Shown here: positions 17,545 to 25,589 of the stretch, one piece after another
Layout: each line of letters starts with the position of its first letter
How positions within the stretch are numbered: the first letter of the stretch is position 1
Source: J038 sp034437535
Lineage (GTDB): Bacteria; Chloroflexota; Anaerolineae; Aggregatilineales; Phototrophicaceae
Direction of reading: 5' to 3'
DNA: 54,072 bases
Assembly: GCA_034437535.1 (NCBI GenBank)
Contig: DAOTTZ010000112.1
Coordinates: 1-54,072, forward strand
Made by a program: the position numbers and the translations under genes
The notes under the pieces: generated by a model
What the model was told of the DNA's origin: nothing
Database searches by the model: none
The model's input: the letters and a program-made list of their open reading frames with translations, nothing else

Positions 17545-17927
17545 CCCGTTATTTGACGCTGGTCGAATTGATTATTATCAACGAGCAGATCATCGGCGCA
17601 CGTTCTCAACTGCGGGATGTCGATCTGCTGGAAGCGGCGGTTTTGCGCCCGCAATCCAGCGCGTTCGGGGCTGATGCTTACCAGACCATGCCGGATAAAG
17701 CGGCGGCCCTCTTTCATTCTCTGGCGCGGAACCATGCCTTTGTAGATGGCAACAAGCGCACTTCGACGGTTGCCACGATCTTGTTCCTGGAAATGAACGG
17801 GTATCATGTGGCGTGGGATGACGCGCAAGCCCTTGAGTTCATCCTGGCGGTGGCGACTGGTCATCATGAGATCGCCGCCATTGCCGAATGGATCGAAGCC
17901 AATACTGACCGCCTGGAGACCGCCTGA
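17541..17927 (+). CDS. Doc-type Fic-fold toxin, first copy
   Basis: 128 residues, the usual Doc length. The active loop HAFVDGNKRTS begins at His65 and keeps Asp69, Asn71 and Arg73 of the HxFx(D/E)xNKR motif. P1 Doc phosphorylates elongation factor Tu, so a translation-blocking kinase activity is the family expectation. Coupled by ATGA to the antitoxin and followed 2 bp later by a second Doc gene. Confidence 0.85.
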   Translation: MTRYLTLVELIIINEQIIGARSQLRDVDLLEAAVLRPQSSAFGADAYQTMPDKAAALFHSLARNHAFVDGNKRTSTVATILFLEMNGYHVAWDDAQALEFILAVATGHHEIAAIAEWIEANTDRLETA

Positions 17928-17929
17928 CC

Positions 17930-18313
17930 ATGTTCTATCTTTCTGCCGCCGATGTTTATGAGATCAACCAGCAGGTGACCGGGCATGAGCCAGTCGTGCG
18001 CGACCGGCATCTGTTACGGTCAGCGGTGGCGCGTCCCTTCCGGCAGATGTTCGGCCAGGAAGCCTACCCCACATTGGCAGAAAAGGCGGCGGCTTTGCTC
18101 CACGCGCTGGCCCACGATCATCTCTTTGTAGATGGCAATAAGCGGACGGCGCAACGCGCTGTCACCCGCTTTTTACAACAAAACGGCGCGGAGATCCGCT
18201 GGGCAGATGAAGACGCGCAGACTTACATCCTGGAAATTGCGAAAGGACGCTGTGATGTCCCGGAGATCGCTGAATGGCTGACCGACCACATCGCGCTGAC
18301 CGACGCCAGTTAG
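17930..18313 (+). CDS. Doc-type Fic-fold toxin, second copy
   Basis: 127 residues, clearly related to the preceding protein (conserved AEKAAALLHALAHDH, FVDGNKRTA). The motif is HLFVDGNKRTA starting at His64, all key residues present. No antitoxin gene of its own is seen, so it either shares the 17344 antitoxin or is controlled elsewhere. Its last 40 bp overlap the UbiA gene. Confidence 0.85.
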   Translation: MFYLSAADVYEINQQVTGHEPVVRDRHLLRSAVARPFRQMFGQEAYPTLAEKAAALLHALAHDHLFVDGNKRTAQRAVTRFLQQNGAEIRWADEDAQTYILEIAKGRCDVPEIAEWLTDHIALTDAS

Positions 18314-19188
18314 ACGCACTCCACGCACTATGGATGATGGCGCGTCCGCTTCAGGTTGTGAGTGTGGTGCTGGTCTATGGGTTGGGTTTGCTGGTAGCAC
18401 GGGCGGAAAGCGGCTTGTCCCTCACCGCCGGGCCGGCTCTGGCTGGCTTGATCGTTTTGTTGCTGGTGGCGGTCTCGGTGCATTATGCCAACGAATACGC
18501 CGATTACGAGACGGACGCGCTCACCACGCCGACACCTTATTCCGGTGGGAGTGGTGCGCTCCCCGCCGGGTTGATTCCGCGCTCGGTGGCTTTGTGGGCG
18601 GCAGGGGGGACGCTTGGCGTGGGCTTGCTGGGCGCGTGGGGCTTGTGGTTGGCTGGCGGGTTGACGGGTGCCGCGTTGTTCCTGTTGCATGTTGGTGGCT
18701 TTTTCGGTTGGATGTACTCCTTGCCGCCGTTGCGTCTGGCGTGGAATGGGTGGGGCGAAGTCGATAACGCCCTGTTGGGTGGCATGATCTTGCCTTTGTA
18801 TGGTTATAGTGTGGTCACTGGGATGATCACACCGGCGGCGGTTCTGGTCTTTCTTCCCTTCGCTCTGCTGGATTTTCTCAATTTGCTGGCGGTCACCTGG
18901 CCTGACCGTCAGGCCGACTCCCAGGTGGGCAAGCGCACCCTGGCGACGCGCTGGTCGCCAACAGCTTTACGTGGTGTGTACGGCTTGACGGCGGGCGGCT
19001 TCTTACTGTCGTTATTTCTGCTATATGATGCGATCTTGCCGCCGCTGGTGGTTGGGTATAGTCTGGCGGCTCTGCCGCTGGTGGCCGTCGGCGCGTGGAC
19101 ATATACCCGGCGTGAGCGGCCTGATGCCGTCGTCACCGCGATGACCGTCCTCTTACTGGCGCAAATGCTCGCCTGGTTCCAGGTTTAG
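18274..19188 (+). CDS. UbiA-family membrane prenyltransferase
   Basis: 304 residues, eight or nine hydrophobic helices. The first Asp-rich motif is NEYADYETD (about 73-81), which binds prenyl diphosphate through magnesium. A second polar motif, WPDRQADSQVGKRTLATRW, follows in the later loop. Menaquinone (MenA-like) synthesis is the likeliest role, but heme or chlorophyll-type relatives are not excluded. GGAG lies ahead of the 18274 ATG; the 40-bp overlap with doc is unusual, and the in-frame ATG at 18334 is an alternative start. Confidence 0.8.
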   Translation: MADRPHRADRRQLDALHALWMMARPLQVVSVVLVYGLGLLVARAESGLSLTAGPALAGLIVLLLVAVSVHYANEYADYETDALTTPTPYSGGSGALPAGLIPRSVALWAAGGTLGVGLLGAWGLWLAGGLTGAALFLLHVGGFFGWMYSLPPLRLAWNGWGEVDNALLGGMILPLYGYSVVTGMITPAAVLVFLPFALLDFLNLLAVTWPDRQADSQVGKRTLATRWSPTALRGVYGLTAGGFLLSLFLLYDAILPPLVVGYSLAALPLVAVGAWTYTRRERPDAVVTAMTVLLLAQMLAWFQV

Positions 19189-19273
19189 ACGACGATTTCC
19201 CCAGAGTCTATTCTGCAAAAAAAATTTTGATGTTGTATGATAATCCTGACTGAAAATAAGTTAGGAGCATAGA

Positions 19274-19888
19274 ATGCGAAAGCTATTGACCCTTTTGCTG
19301 ATGTTGGTGATGCTGGTTGCCGCCGCCTGTGATACGGGCGATGAAGACACCGGAACGACCGACACAGATGACGAGGAGCCAGTCGCTACAGAACCCGCCG
19401 ATTCTCCGCCATTGGCGGTCGAAGTTGAACCCGTTAACTTACCCGCTGTTGCAGATGATGCGCCGGTGTTGACCTTTAGTGTGGTCAATGACATCGCGGC
19501 GGAAGATGTGACAGGGCAATTCGCTCAGATGTTATGCACCACTGAGCGCGTATCATATTTATTTGAAGAGGCGGATGGTTTACCAATCGACCTGCAATTG
19601 AGTATTTTCTTTCCACCGGGCACTTCACCGGGTGAGTATGCCCTGGGGCCAGATTTGACCGCCGCCCCGGTCGGGATTGGCGTCAATCTCACTGAGGTGG
19701 ATACTAATTATGATACCCCTATCGGCGGTAACATCCGGCTGGATGGTGTGCCAACCGCCGAGGGGGAGACATTCACCGGCGCGTTTTATGCAGTCATCGG
19801 CCAGGATGCCGGAGATAGTACACTGGAGATCAGCGGGACGTTTAACCTGGAAGCTACTATGTTTGAGGTCTGCCCAGCAGATGGCTAG
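19274..19888 (+). CDS. Uncharacterised lipoprotein
   Basis: 204 residues. The signal peptide ends in a lipobox-like VAAAC, so Cys19 or so would be lipidated. An acidic Thr/Asp-rich spacer (20-45) precedes a beta-rich domain. No family recognised. TTAGGAGC is a strong ribosome site. The AT-rich upstream stretch (19215-19260) may hold its promoter. Confidence 0.75.
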   Translation: MRKLLTLLLMLVMLVAAACDTGDEDTGTTDTDDEEPVATEPADSPPLAVEVEPVNLPAVADDAPVLTFSVVNDIAAEDVTGQFAQMLCTTERVSYLFEEADGLPIDLQLSIFFPPGTSPGEYALGPDLTAAPVGIGVNLTEVDTNYDTPIGGNIRLDGVPTAEGETFTGAFYAVIGQDAGDSTLEISGTFNLEATMFEVCPADG

Positions 19889-19903
19889 ACATCAGGGCCA
19901 GGC

Positions 19904-20578
19904 TCAGGATTGCTTTTCGATCTGAATCAACGCCCATTTCGCCGTCTCTCGCACGCCCTCATTGTCGTCTTCCATCAGGCTTTGCAGGGCAGAGACGGCG
20001 GCTTTATCCCCGATGTGAGCCAGGATTTCGGCGGCGTAGATCTTGGTCGCCACATCATCCGGCCCGGCGTTGATGACCATCCCCAGGGCGTTAATCACGG
20101 CGGAGCCGCCCACCTGTTGCAAGGCCCCCGCCGCGAAGTAACGCGGGTTTTCTTCCGGGTCGCTGGTGAGAACCGTCACCAGGTCTTCGACTGCACTCTC
20201 ATGCGGGACGTGCTGGAGTCCTTCCGCCGCCGCCGCCCGCACAATCGGCTCTGGATCGCGCAGGAGTTCGCGCAACGGCTCTAAAGCACGGAAATCCCCC
20301 TGCCGGGCCAAGGACCGGATGACCTGAGCGCGGATGCGTGGTAGGTCTTCGCTTAACGCGGTGATTAACGCAGGAACGATGTCTTCATCTTTGACGTTGC
20401 CCAGGGCTTCGGCCACGCGCAGGCGCACATCCTCATCCTCATCGCCCAGCGCGGCGATCAACGGTTGGATGATACTCTGGTCGCGCTGGCGGCCTAACAT
20501 CCAGGCGGCGTTACGGCGTTCGTCGGTGTCACCGTTCTTTAGCAGATCGATGTAATCGTCAATTGTCAGGTCACTCAT
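19904..20578 (-). CDS. HEAT-repeat (PBS-lyase-like) scaffold protein
   Basis: 224 residues, almost all helical HEAT/Armadillo-like repeats of about 31 residues. Repeats carry the marks NAAWMLGRQRD, PLIAALGDEDEDVRLRVAEALGNV, AQVIRSLARQGD and AAAEGLQHV, with about six or seven units. Such proteins are scaffolds or regulators. The start at 20578 overlaps the stop of the TIR-receptor gene by ATGA, so the two proteins are co-translated and probably work together. No signal peptide, so it sits on the same side as the TIR-like domain. Confidence 0.85.
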   Translation of the reverse strand: MSDLTIDDYIDLLKNGDTDERRNAAWMLGRQRDQSIIQPLIAALGDEDEDVRLRVAEALGNVKDEDIVPALITALSEDLPRIRAQVIRSLARQGDFRALEPLRELLRDPEPIVRAAAAEGLQHVPHESAVEDLVTVLTSDPEENPRYFAAGALQQVGGSAVINALGMVINAGPDDVATKIYAAEILAHIGDKAAVSALQSLMEDDNEGVRETAKWALIQIEKQS

Positions 20579-22281
20579 GAGTTGTCCTCGATTAAATTTC
20601 CGTCTTGAATCGTGAAAAAAGTAATGGCCGGTGCGGCACAATCGCCGTTATCGGTACAGTCAATCTCCCCGGTGACGCCCTGGCCGGTATAGTTAGCCAG
20701 CGTATCACGCAGGATGGCGTAATCGACCACCAGTGTACCATTGTCCTCGGCGACCGGGCCGCTGGTCAGTGCGTCGAGTAGCACGTTGGTTGCGTCGTAA
20801 GCATAAGCGAAGATCGGGCTTTCCGGCTCCGCGTCGAACTCGGCGGTGTAACGCTCACGCAGGGCGGCATAGTCTGGCGTATCCGGCGGGGTGATCTGTA
20901 CCAGGCGGGTGCCATCTGCGCTGTCACCAGCGGCTTCGATGTAAGCGGGGACGTTCCCGCCGACGGATATAATCAACGGTAGATCAGGCAATTCTGCCCG
21001 CAGACCGGCGGCGTTGGCGGGCCTGCCGGCGAAGTAAACGGCGTCTACCGCGTTAGCCTGGGCCGTCTCCGCCAGTGCCGTATAATCGATCACGCCGGTT
21101 TCTGTGCCGATCACGGTGTTGAGTGTCGCGTCACGGGTAGCATACTCCGTCTGGACGATTTCCGCGAATTGCCGGGCATAATCTTGCTCGTCGTATATCA
21201 GTGCGACGGTCTCGCCGTAGGTTTCGAAGAGATACGCGGCGATGGCTTCGGCTTCCTGAGCCTGAGACGGAATCACCCGGTAGAACGAGTCGGACGGTTG
21301 CAGGCTAAGTGCAGTCGTGTTGCAACCGGGACTTACGATGGGGATACCGGCGGTCTCATATACCGGCAAGGCGACGGTGCAACTCTGGTTGCACATATGA
21401 CCGATCACGCCTAGCACATCGCCCCGCTCGACGAATCGCTCGGCGATGCGCTGGCCGCTCAAACCGGAGCAAGCGGCGTCCTCTGCTAACAGATCTACCG
21501 GGTGGGGTGTGCCGGCGATTTCGACGATACCACGCTCTGCTAAGGCCAACTGTACCCCGTTCAACATCGTCTCGCCCCGGTCGGCGGTGCTACCACTCAG
21601 CCCACCGGCGAACCCGATGACCAGCGCGGCACTATCCGGCAGGGCCAGATCCGCATCATCAGCCTGAGCCGGTGCCATCGTGCCATCAACGAGTGGGGGA
21701 TTGCGCCGCGCATTCTCTTCCACCTGGGGCGAAAGGATCAAGAACAGCGCGAAGGCGAAGATCGACCCGATCAAGATCAAGTTAATAGGAATCCGGCGGC
21801 CCTGTCGTTTGGCTTCGGCTTCGCGGCGCATAGTCTCAGAGCGTACTTGCGCGTCGAACCCGGCGTCATCCTGGCGCAAAAATCCGGCGATCTCACGCGC
21901 TAACGTCGCGACATCGCGGCGGAAGGTGTTTTCAGTATCGATGCGGATGGTGCTGGTGTACGCAATCGGCTTGAGTGCGACTGGTAGAACGTCTACCGTT
22001 GGAAGTTGTGCGTTATCCAGCGGCACGTTAATCACCGGCAGATCAGGCCGCGTCAGCGCGTGTTCTAGCCCGGTGTAGGCCGCGCTCTGCCCGGCGATGC
22101 CCTGTGCCCAGGCTGGACCGACGATATTTAACACGATGTCGGCCTCATCAATCAGACGTGCTACTGTCGGGGTGTCTTCCGGGAGGATGTTAACACGGGT
22201 GAATGACCCGGCCAGCAATCCCTGGATTTGCGCGGTCATCTCGCGCTGTGCCGGCAGTGTGATGAAAAGGATACCTGCCAT
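20575..22281 (-). CDS. Receptor-like fusion: TIR-like domain, one membrane helix, periplasmic-binding (LIVBP) domain
   Basis: 568 residues in three parts. Residues 1-135 read as a TIR-like fold: opening strand AGILFITLP, DEADIVLNIVGPAW, GLEHALTRPDLPVINVPLD, then LPVALKPIAYTS. Glu73, in GLEHAL, sits where TIR NADases keep the catalytic glutamate. A basic stretch (151-163) precedes a single helix (165-184), giving N-in, C-out topology. Residues about 218-565 are a type-1 ligand-binding domain of the Leu/Ile/Val-binding or ANF-receptor group (ALVIGFAGGLSG, GVIGHMCNQSC, GIPIVSPGCNT, VALIYDEQDYAR), with possible disulfides. No ABC permease is near. It is coupled by ATGA to the HEAT gene. Confidence 0.8.
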   Translation of the reverse strand: MAGILFITLPAQREMTAQIQGLLAGSFTRVNILPEDTPTVARLIDEADIVLNIVGPAWAQGIAGQSAAYTGLEHALTRPDLPVINVPLDNAQLPTVDVLPVALKPIAYTSTIRIDTENTFRRDVATLAREIAGFLRQDDAGFDAQVRSETMRREAEAKRQGRRIPINLILIGSIFAFALFLILSPQVEENARRNPPLVDGTMAPAQADDADLALPDSAALVIGFAGGLSGSTADRGETMLNGVQLALAERGIVEIAGTPHPVDLLAEDAACSGLSGQRIAERFVERGDVLGVIGHMCNQSCTVALPVYETAGIPIVSPGCNTTALSLQPSDSFYRVIPSQAQEAEAIAAYLFETYGETVALIYDEQDYARQFAEIVQTEYATRDATLNTVIGTETGVIDYTALAETAQANAVDAVYFAGRPANAAGLRAELPDLPLIISVGGNVPAYIEAAGDSADGTRLVQITPPDTPDYAALRERYTAEFDAEPESPIFAYAYDATNVLLDALTSGPVAEDNGTLVVDYAILRDTLANYTGQGVTGEIDCTDNGDCAAPAITFFTIQDGNLIEDNS

Positions 22282-22348
22282 CTAATCCCTTATAACGGTT
22301 GAGTCATCAAATTCACAACCATTATACCTGATCCTGATAGAGTATATA

Positions 22349-24421
22349 ATGCACCCCTGGTTGCTGGATGCGATTGATAAGATCACCATGCGAAAATTCC
22401 CTCGAACACGTTTCTTCCGCCGGTTGCTCGTCCGCCTGCGTCCTTCCGACAACGGCCTATTGTTATTTCTGGCGGTCGCGGTCGGCATCTTGACCGCTTT
22501 CGCCCTGATTTTGTTCAACACCGCGATTGATCTGTTTCAGATCTTGTTTCGTGACCAGATCGCAGGGGAGGCCCTGGCCTTCCTGGGCGACTGGGCCATC
22601 GTGCTGACGCTGGCCCTGGCCGGCTATCTCATCGGCTGGATCGTCAAGCGGTTTGTCGGGCATGAAACTTATCATGGTGTGACGATTATCATCGAGAATG
22701 TCGCGCTGGCCGGGGGCCGTCTTCCGTACCGGCGCATCGGGCCGCGTGCGCTGGCCTCGTCGATGTCATTGGGGGCGGGTGGTGCCGTCGGCCCGGAAGA
22801 TCCTAGCGTGCAGATCGGCTCAAACATCGGGTCGATGCTGGGGCAACGCATTCATCTTAAAGAAGAACATATTCGCCTGCTGGTTTCCGCTGGTGCGGCC
22901 AGTGCCATCTCTGCGGCCTTTAACGCGCCGATTGCCGGGGTATTTTTCGCGTTGGAAGTCATTCTGCGTGGTGAATTATCGACTGCTTCCGTCAGTGTGG
23001 TGATTATCGCGGCGGTGATGGCCGCCGCCGTGATGGAGGGTTTGGGCTTCAGTCATGCCGACATCGGCCCGTTTGATTTCTCACTCGAATCGACAGTGAT
23101 ACAGGTGCCATTTTTCATCCCGTTGGGCTTGTTGATCGCCCCCTTCGCGGTGATCTTCATCCGGTTGTTCTTCTGGCAATGGCACATATGGCATGATCGC
23201 CTGATGTTGCTTTCCGGCCCGGTGAAGACCGCGCTGGCCGGTGCGTTGGTGGGTGTGGTGGGTGTATATCTGCCGGAGGTACTGGGCGGGGGCCGGGAGA
23301 TCATGAACGATGTGTTACAGGGGGATCTTGAGTTTACGCTGGCGATGTTGTTGGTGCTGGCGGTGGCAAAGTTAGTGATGACCTCGGTCAGCCTGGCGGC
23401 GGGCTTCGTCGGCGGGATCTTCGCGCCGTCGTTGTTCATAGGCGTGATGCTCGGTGACTTCTACGGCCAGATCATCACCGACTTGTTCCCCCTGGCCGGT
23501 GATCCCCGTGCTTATGCGATTGCCGGTATGGCGGGGATGATGGCCGGTGTCGTCCGCGCACCGATCACGGCGATTATGCTGGTCTTCGAATTGACCAACG
23601 ATTACCGCTTTATCCTGCCGATTATGCTGGTGACGGTTTTATGCATCGCCATTGCAGAACTCTACGAGCGATACAGTGTGTATATGCTTGGCCTGGTGCG
23701 GGATGGGCTGGAACTCAATCATGGCCGTGACATTGACTTGATGCAGGGCATCACCGTGCGCGAAGCGATGTACACCCCTGCGCCGACCATTCACGAGCGG
23801 GCCACATTGACCGAACTGCGCGATAGCTTCCGCTATCATCACCGGCACGCCCTGTGTGTGGTAGATGGCGATAACCGGCTTCAGGGCATCGTCACGCTGT
23901 CGGATTTGCAGGAGTCCTACCAGGGAGAGGCCACCCGCTGGTTAATGGTGGGTGATATTTGCGTGCGCGATGTGAAGACCGCCAACCCCAATGACCAACT
24001 CTGGACGGCGATTCGTAAGATGGGCGCACACGGAGTCGGGCGGTTGCCAGTGGTTGATCCCCGGACACAGGCTCTACTGGGCATGCTCAACCGGCAGGAT
24101 GTGGTTGATGCGTACAATACGACCATTCATCGTAAGATGCGCGATCAACAATTGGCGGAACAGGTGCGGCTGAACACGCTCACCGGGGCGCATGTCTATG
24201 AATTGTACATCAGCGGTCAATCGCAATTGGTCGGCATGACCGTTGCCGAGGTACGCTGGCCGCCGGAGTCGGTCGTCGCGTCGATCTTACGCAATGGTAA
24301 GCTGGTGATCCCACACGGCCATACCCGGATGCAAGCCGGTGATACGGTGACGGTCGTCGCAGATCCTCACGCCGAAGGCGACCTCATGCGGTTGTTCCGC
24401 AATGAGACGCCCTCGACATGA
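22349..24421 (+). CDS. ClC-family chloride transporter with CBS pair and TrkA-C domain
   Basis: 690 residues. The ClC core (about 25-430) shows the selectivity loops GPEDPSVQIGSNIG and GGIFAPSLFIG; the glutamate in GPEDP corresponds to the gating Glu, though the usual GREGP is changed to GPEDP. A CBS pair (about 470-590) and a TrkA-C-like ligand-binding domain (about 605-690) follow, indicating nucleotide or second-messenger control. The ATG at 22349 lies within TATAAT (22345-22350), so the true start may be the ATG at 22388. Confidence 0.85.
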   Translation: MHPWLLDAIDKITMRKFPRTRFFRRLLVRLRPSDNGLLLFLAVAVGILTAFALILFNTAIDLFQILFRDQIAGEALAFLGDWAIVLTLALAGYLIGWIVKRFVGHETYHGVTIIIENVALAGGRLPYRRIGPRALASSMSLGAGGAVGPEDPSVQIGSNIGSMLGQRIHLKEEHIRLLVSAGAASAISAAFNAPIAGVFFALEVILRGELSTASVSVVIIAAVMAAAVMEGLGFSHADIGPFDFSLESTVIQVPFFIPLGLLIAPFAVIFIRLFFWQWHIWHDRLMLLSGPVKTALAGALVGVVGVYLPEVLGGGREIMNDVLQGDLEFTLAMLLVLAVAKLVMTSVSLAAGFVGGIFAPSLFIGVMLGDFYGQIITDLFPLAGDPRAYAIAGMAGMMAGVVRAPITAIMLVFELTNDYRFILPIMLVTVLCIAIAELYERYSVYMLGLVRDGLELNHGRDIDLMQGITVREAMYTPAPTIHERATLTELRDSFRYHHRHALCVVDGDNRLQGIVTLSDLQESYQGEATRWLMVGDICVRDVKTANPNDQLWTAIRKMGAHGVGRLPVVDPRTQALLGMLNRQDVVDAYNTTIHRKMRDQQLAEQVRLNTLTGAHVYELYISGQSQLVGMTVAEVRWPPESVVASILRNGKLVIPHGHTRMQAGDTVTVVADPHAEGDLMRLFRNETPST

Positions 24422-24434
24422 GCATAAGCCGGGC

Positions 24435-25364
24435 TTAAGTGGCTGTATCTTCTTCTACCAGCAAGGCGACAAAATCAATTTCCAGCACTACATCGTCGGA
24501 AATATCGGATACACCGGGGACATCCGGGATGGTCAGGTTAAAGTCTGGATACAGGATGGTCGTTGAGGCATAACCTTCAATGCGATCTTCTGCGGCGAGT
24601 GTCACTTCAGTCTCGAAGGTTACTGAACGGGTCACGTCGCGCAGGGTCAGGTCACCGATGATCTGGAATTCGACGGTCTCACCGACGCCGACCGTTTCCG
24701 GCAGGCCGCTTAAATCGGTCGGGACGAACTCCGCGAATTCATATTCATCACGGGCGGATTCCAGGATTCGCCCACGAATGGCGTCATTACGAAAGCGATT
24801 GTCGGTTTCCAGCGTTCGCACGTTGATGCGTATAATCCCGATCTGACTACTGCCAGGGTTGCCGAAATCAACCACCACATCCCCCGCGACTTGATCAGTA
24901 ATGCCGACAACGGTAATGTCACTGCCGCGCAGGTTCTCGTCGATGTTAAACCGGACTTCTGATTCTGGTTGGTTGATGCGGAAGAGCAACCGCTCGCCTC
25001 CGTCCGTGTCTGTCATTTCGGTTTCCTCATCAGTAGCGGCTGATGTGTCCTCAGTCGCTACCGGGTCGCTCTCGGTTGTCGGCGTGGCGGTGGGCGCAAC
25101 GTCTTCTGCCGCTTCCGGCGTGGCCTGGATGTCATCGGGTTGATTTTGTGCTTCGGCCAGGGCTGTACTCAATGCTTCGTTAGTAGCGACGACCTGCGAA
25201 TAACCGGGGGTTGGTGTCACGTTCGGGTCTAGCGTGGGTGCGGCGATTTCCTCACTGGCTTCTCCATCACCTGCCAGGAGTGCGTTGTTTAATACGAAGC
25301 CGGCCCCAATGCCAATGGCAAAGATGATGCCGGCCCCAAGCAACAAGACGATACGATTACCCAT
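24435..25364 (-). CDS. Membrane-anchored YceI-like lipocalin-fold protein
   Basis: 309 residues: an N-terminal membrane anchor (about 4-28), a low-complexity Thr/Glu/Asp/Pro spacer (40-120), and a C-terminal YceI-like domain (about 128-300). The domain reads SEVRFNIDENLRGSDITVVG, RNDAIRGRILESA, GDLTLRDVTRSVTF. Some YceI homologues bind isoprenoid or amide lipids. It is probably outside the membrane and is divergently arranged to the sugar-binding protein gene. Confidence 0.8.
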   Translation of the reverse strand: MGNRIVLLLGAGIIFAIGIGAGFVLNNALLAGDGEASEEIAAPTLDPNVTPTPGYSQVVATNEALSTALAEAQNQPDDIQATPEAAEDVAPTATPTTESDPVATEDTSAATDEETEMTDTDGGERLLFRINQPESEVRFNIDENLRGSDITVVGITDQVAGDVVVDFGNPGSSQIGIIRINVRTLETDNRFRNDAIRGRILESARDEYEFAEFVPTDLSGLPETVGVGETVEFQIIGDLTLRDVTRSVTFETEVTLAAEDRIEGYASTTILYPDFNLTIPDVPGVSDISDDVVLEIDFVALLVEEDTAT

Positions 25365-25484
25365 GTTTTAATATCCTCATATCTTCCAACAGATCCCCGC
25401 TATCATATACGTCTTTTGGGAGAAACGGCGCAACATTCAGCCAGTTTTAACCCCAACAATCAAATTTGTATTACATGAGAGCGT

Positions 25485-25501
25485 TTGTGTAATGTACACA
25501 A
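25485..25501 (+). promoter_or_regulatory. 17-bp palindrome upstream of the sugar ABC operon
   Basis: TTGTGTA (25485-25491), ATG, TACACAA (25495-25501): perfect 7-bp arms. It lies about 90 bp ahead of the binding-protein ATG in a divergent AT-rich gap. It suits a dimeric sugar-responsive repressor or activator; no such gene is adjacent. Confidence 0.6.
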
Positions 25502-25589
25502 TATTTTGGCGGTCTGTTCCATTCAGTTTTTAAAATATGTTTACCTGTTTGTCAGGTATTGCAAATAATATTCAGGAGCAAAGAGAAAC

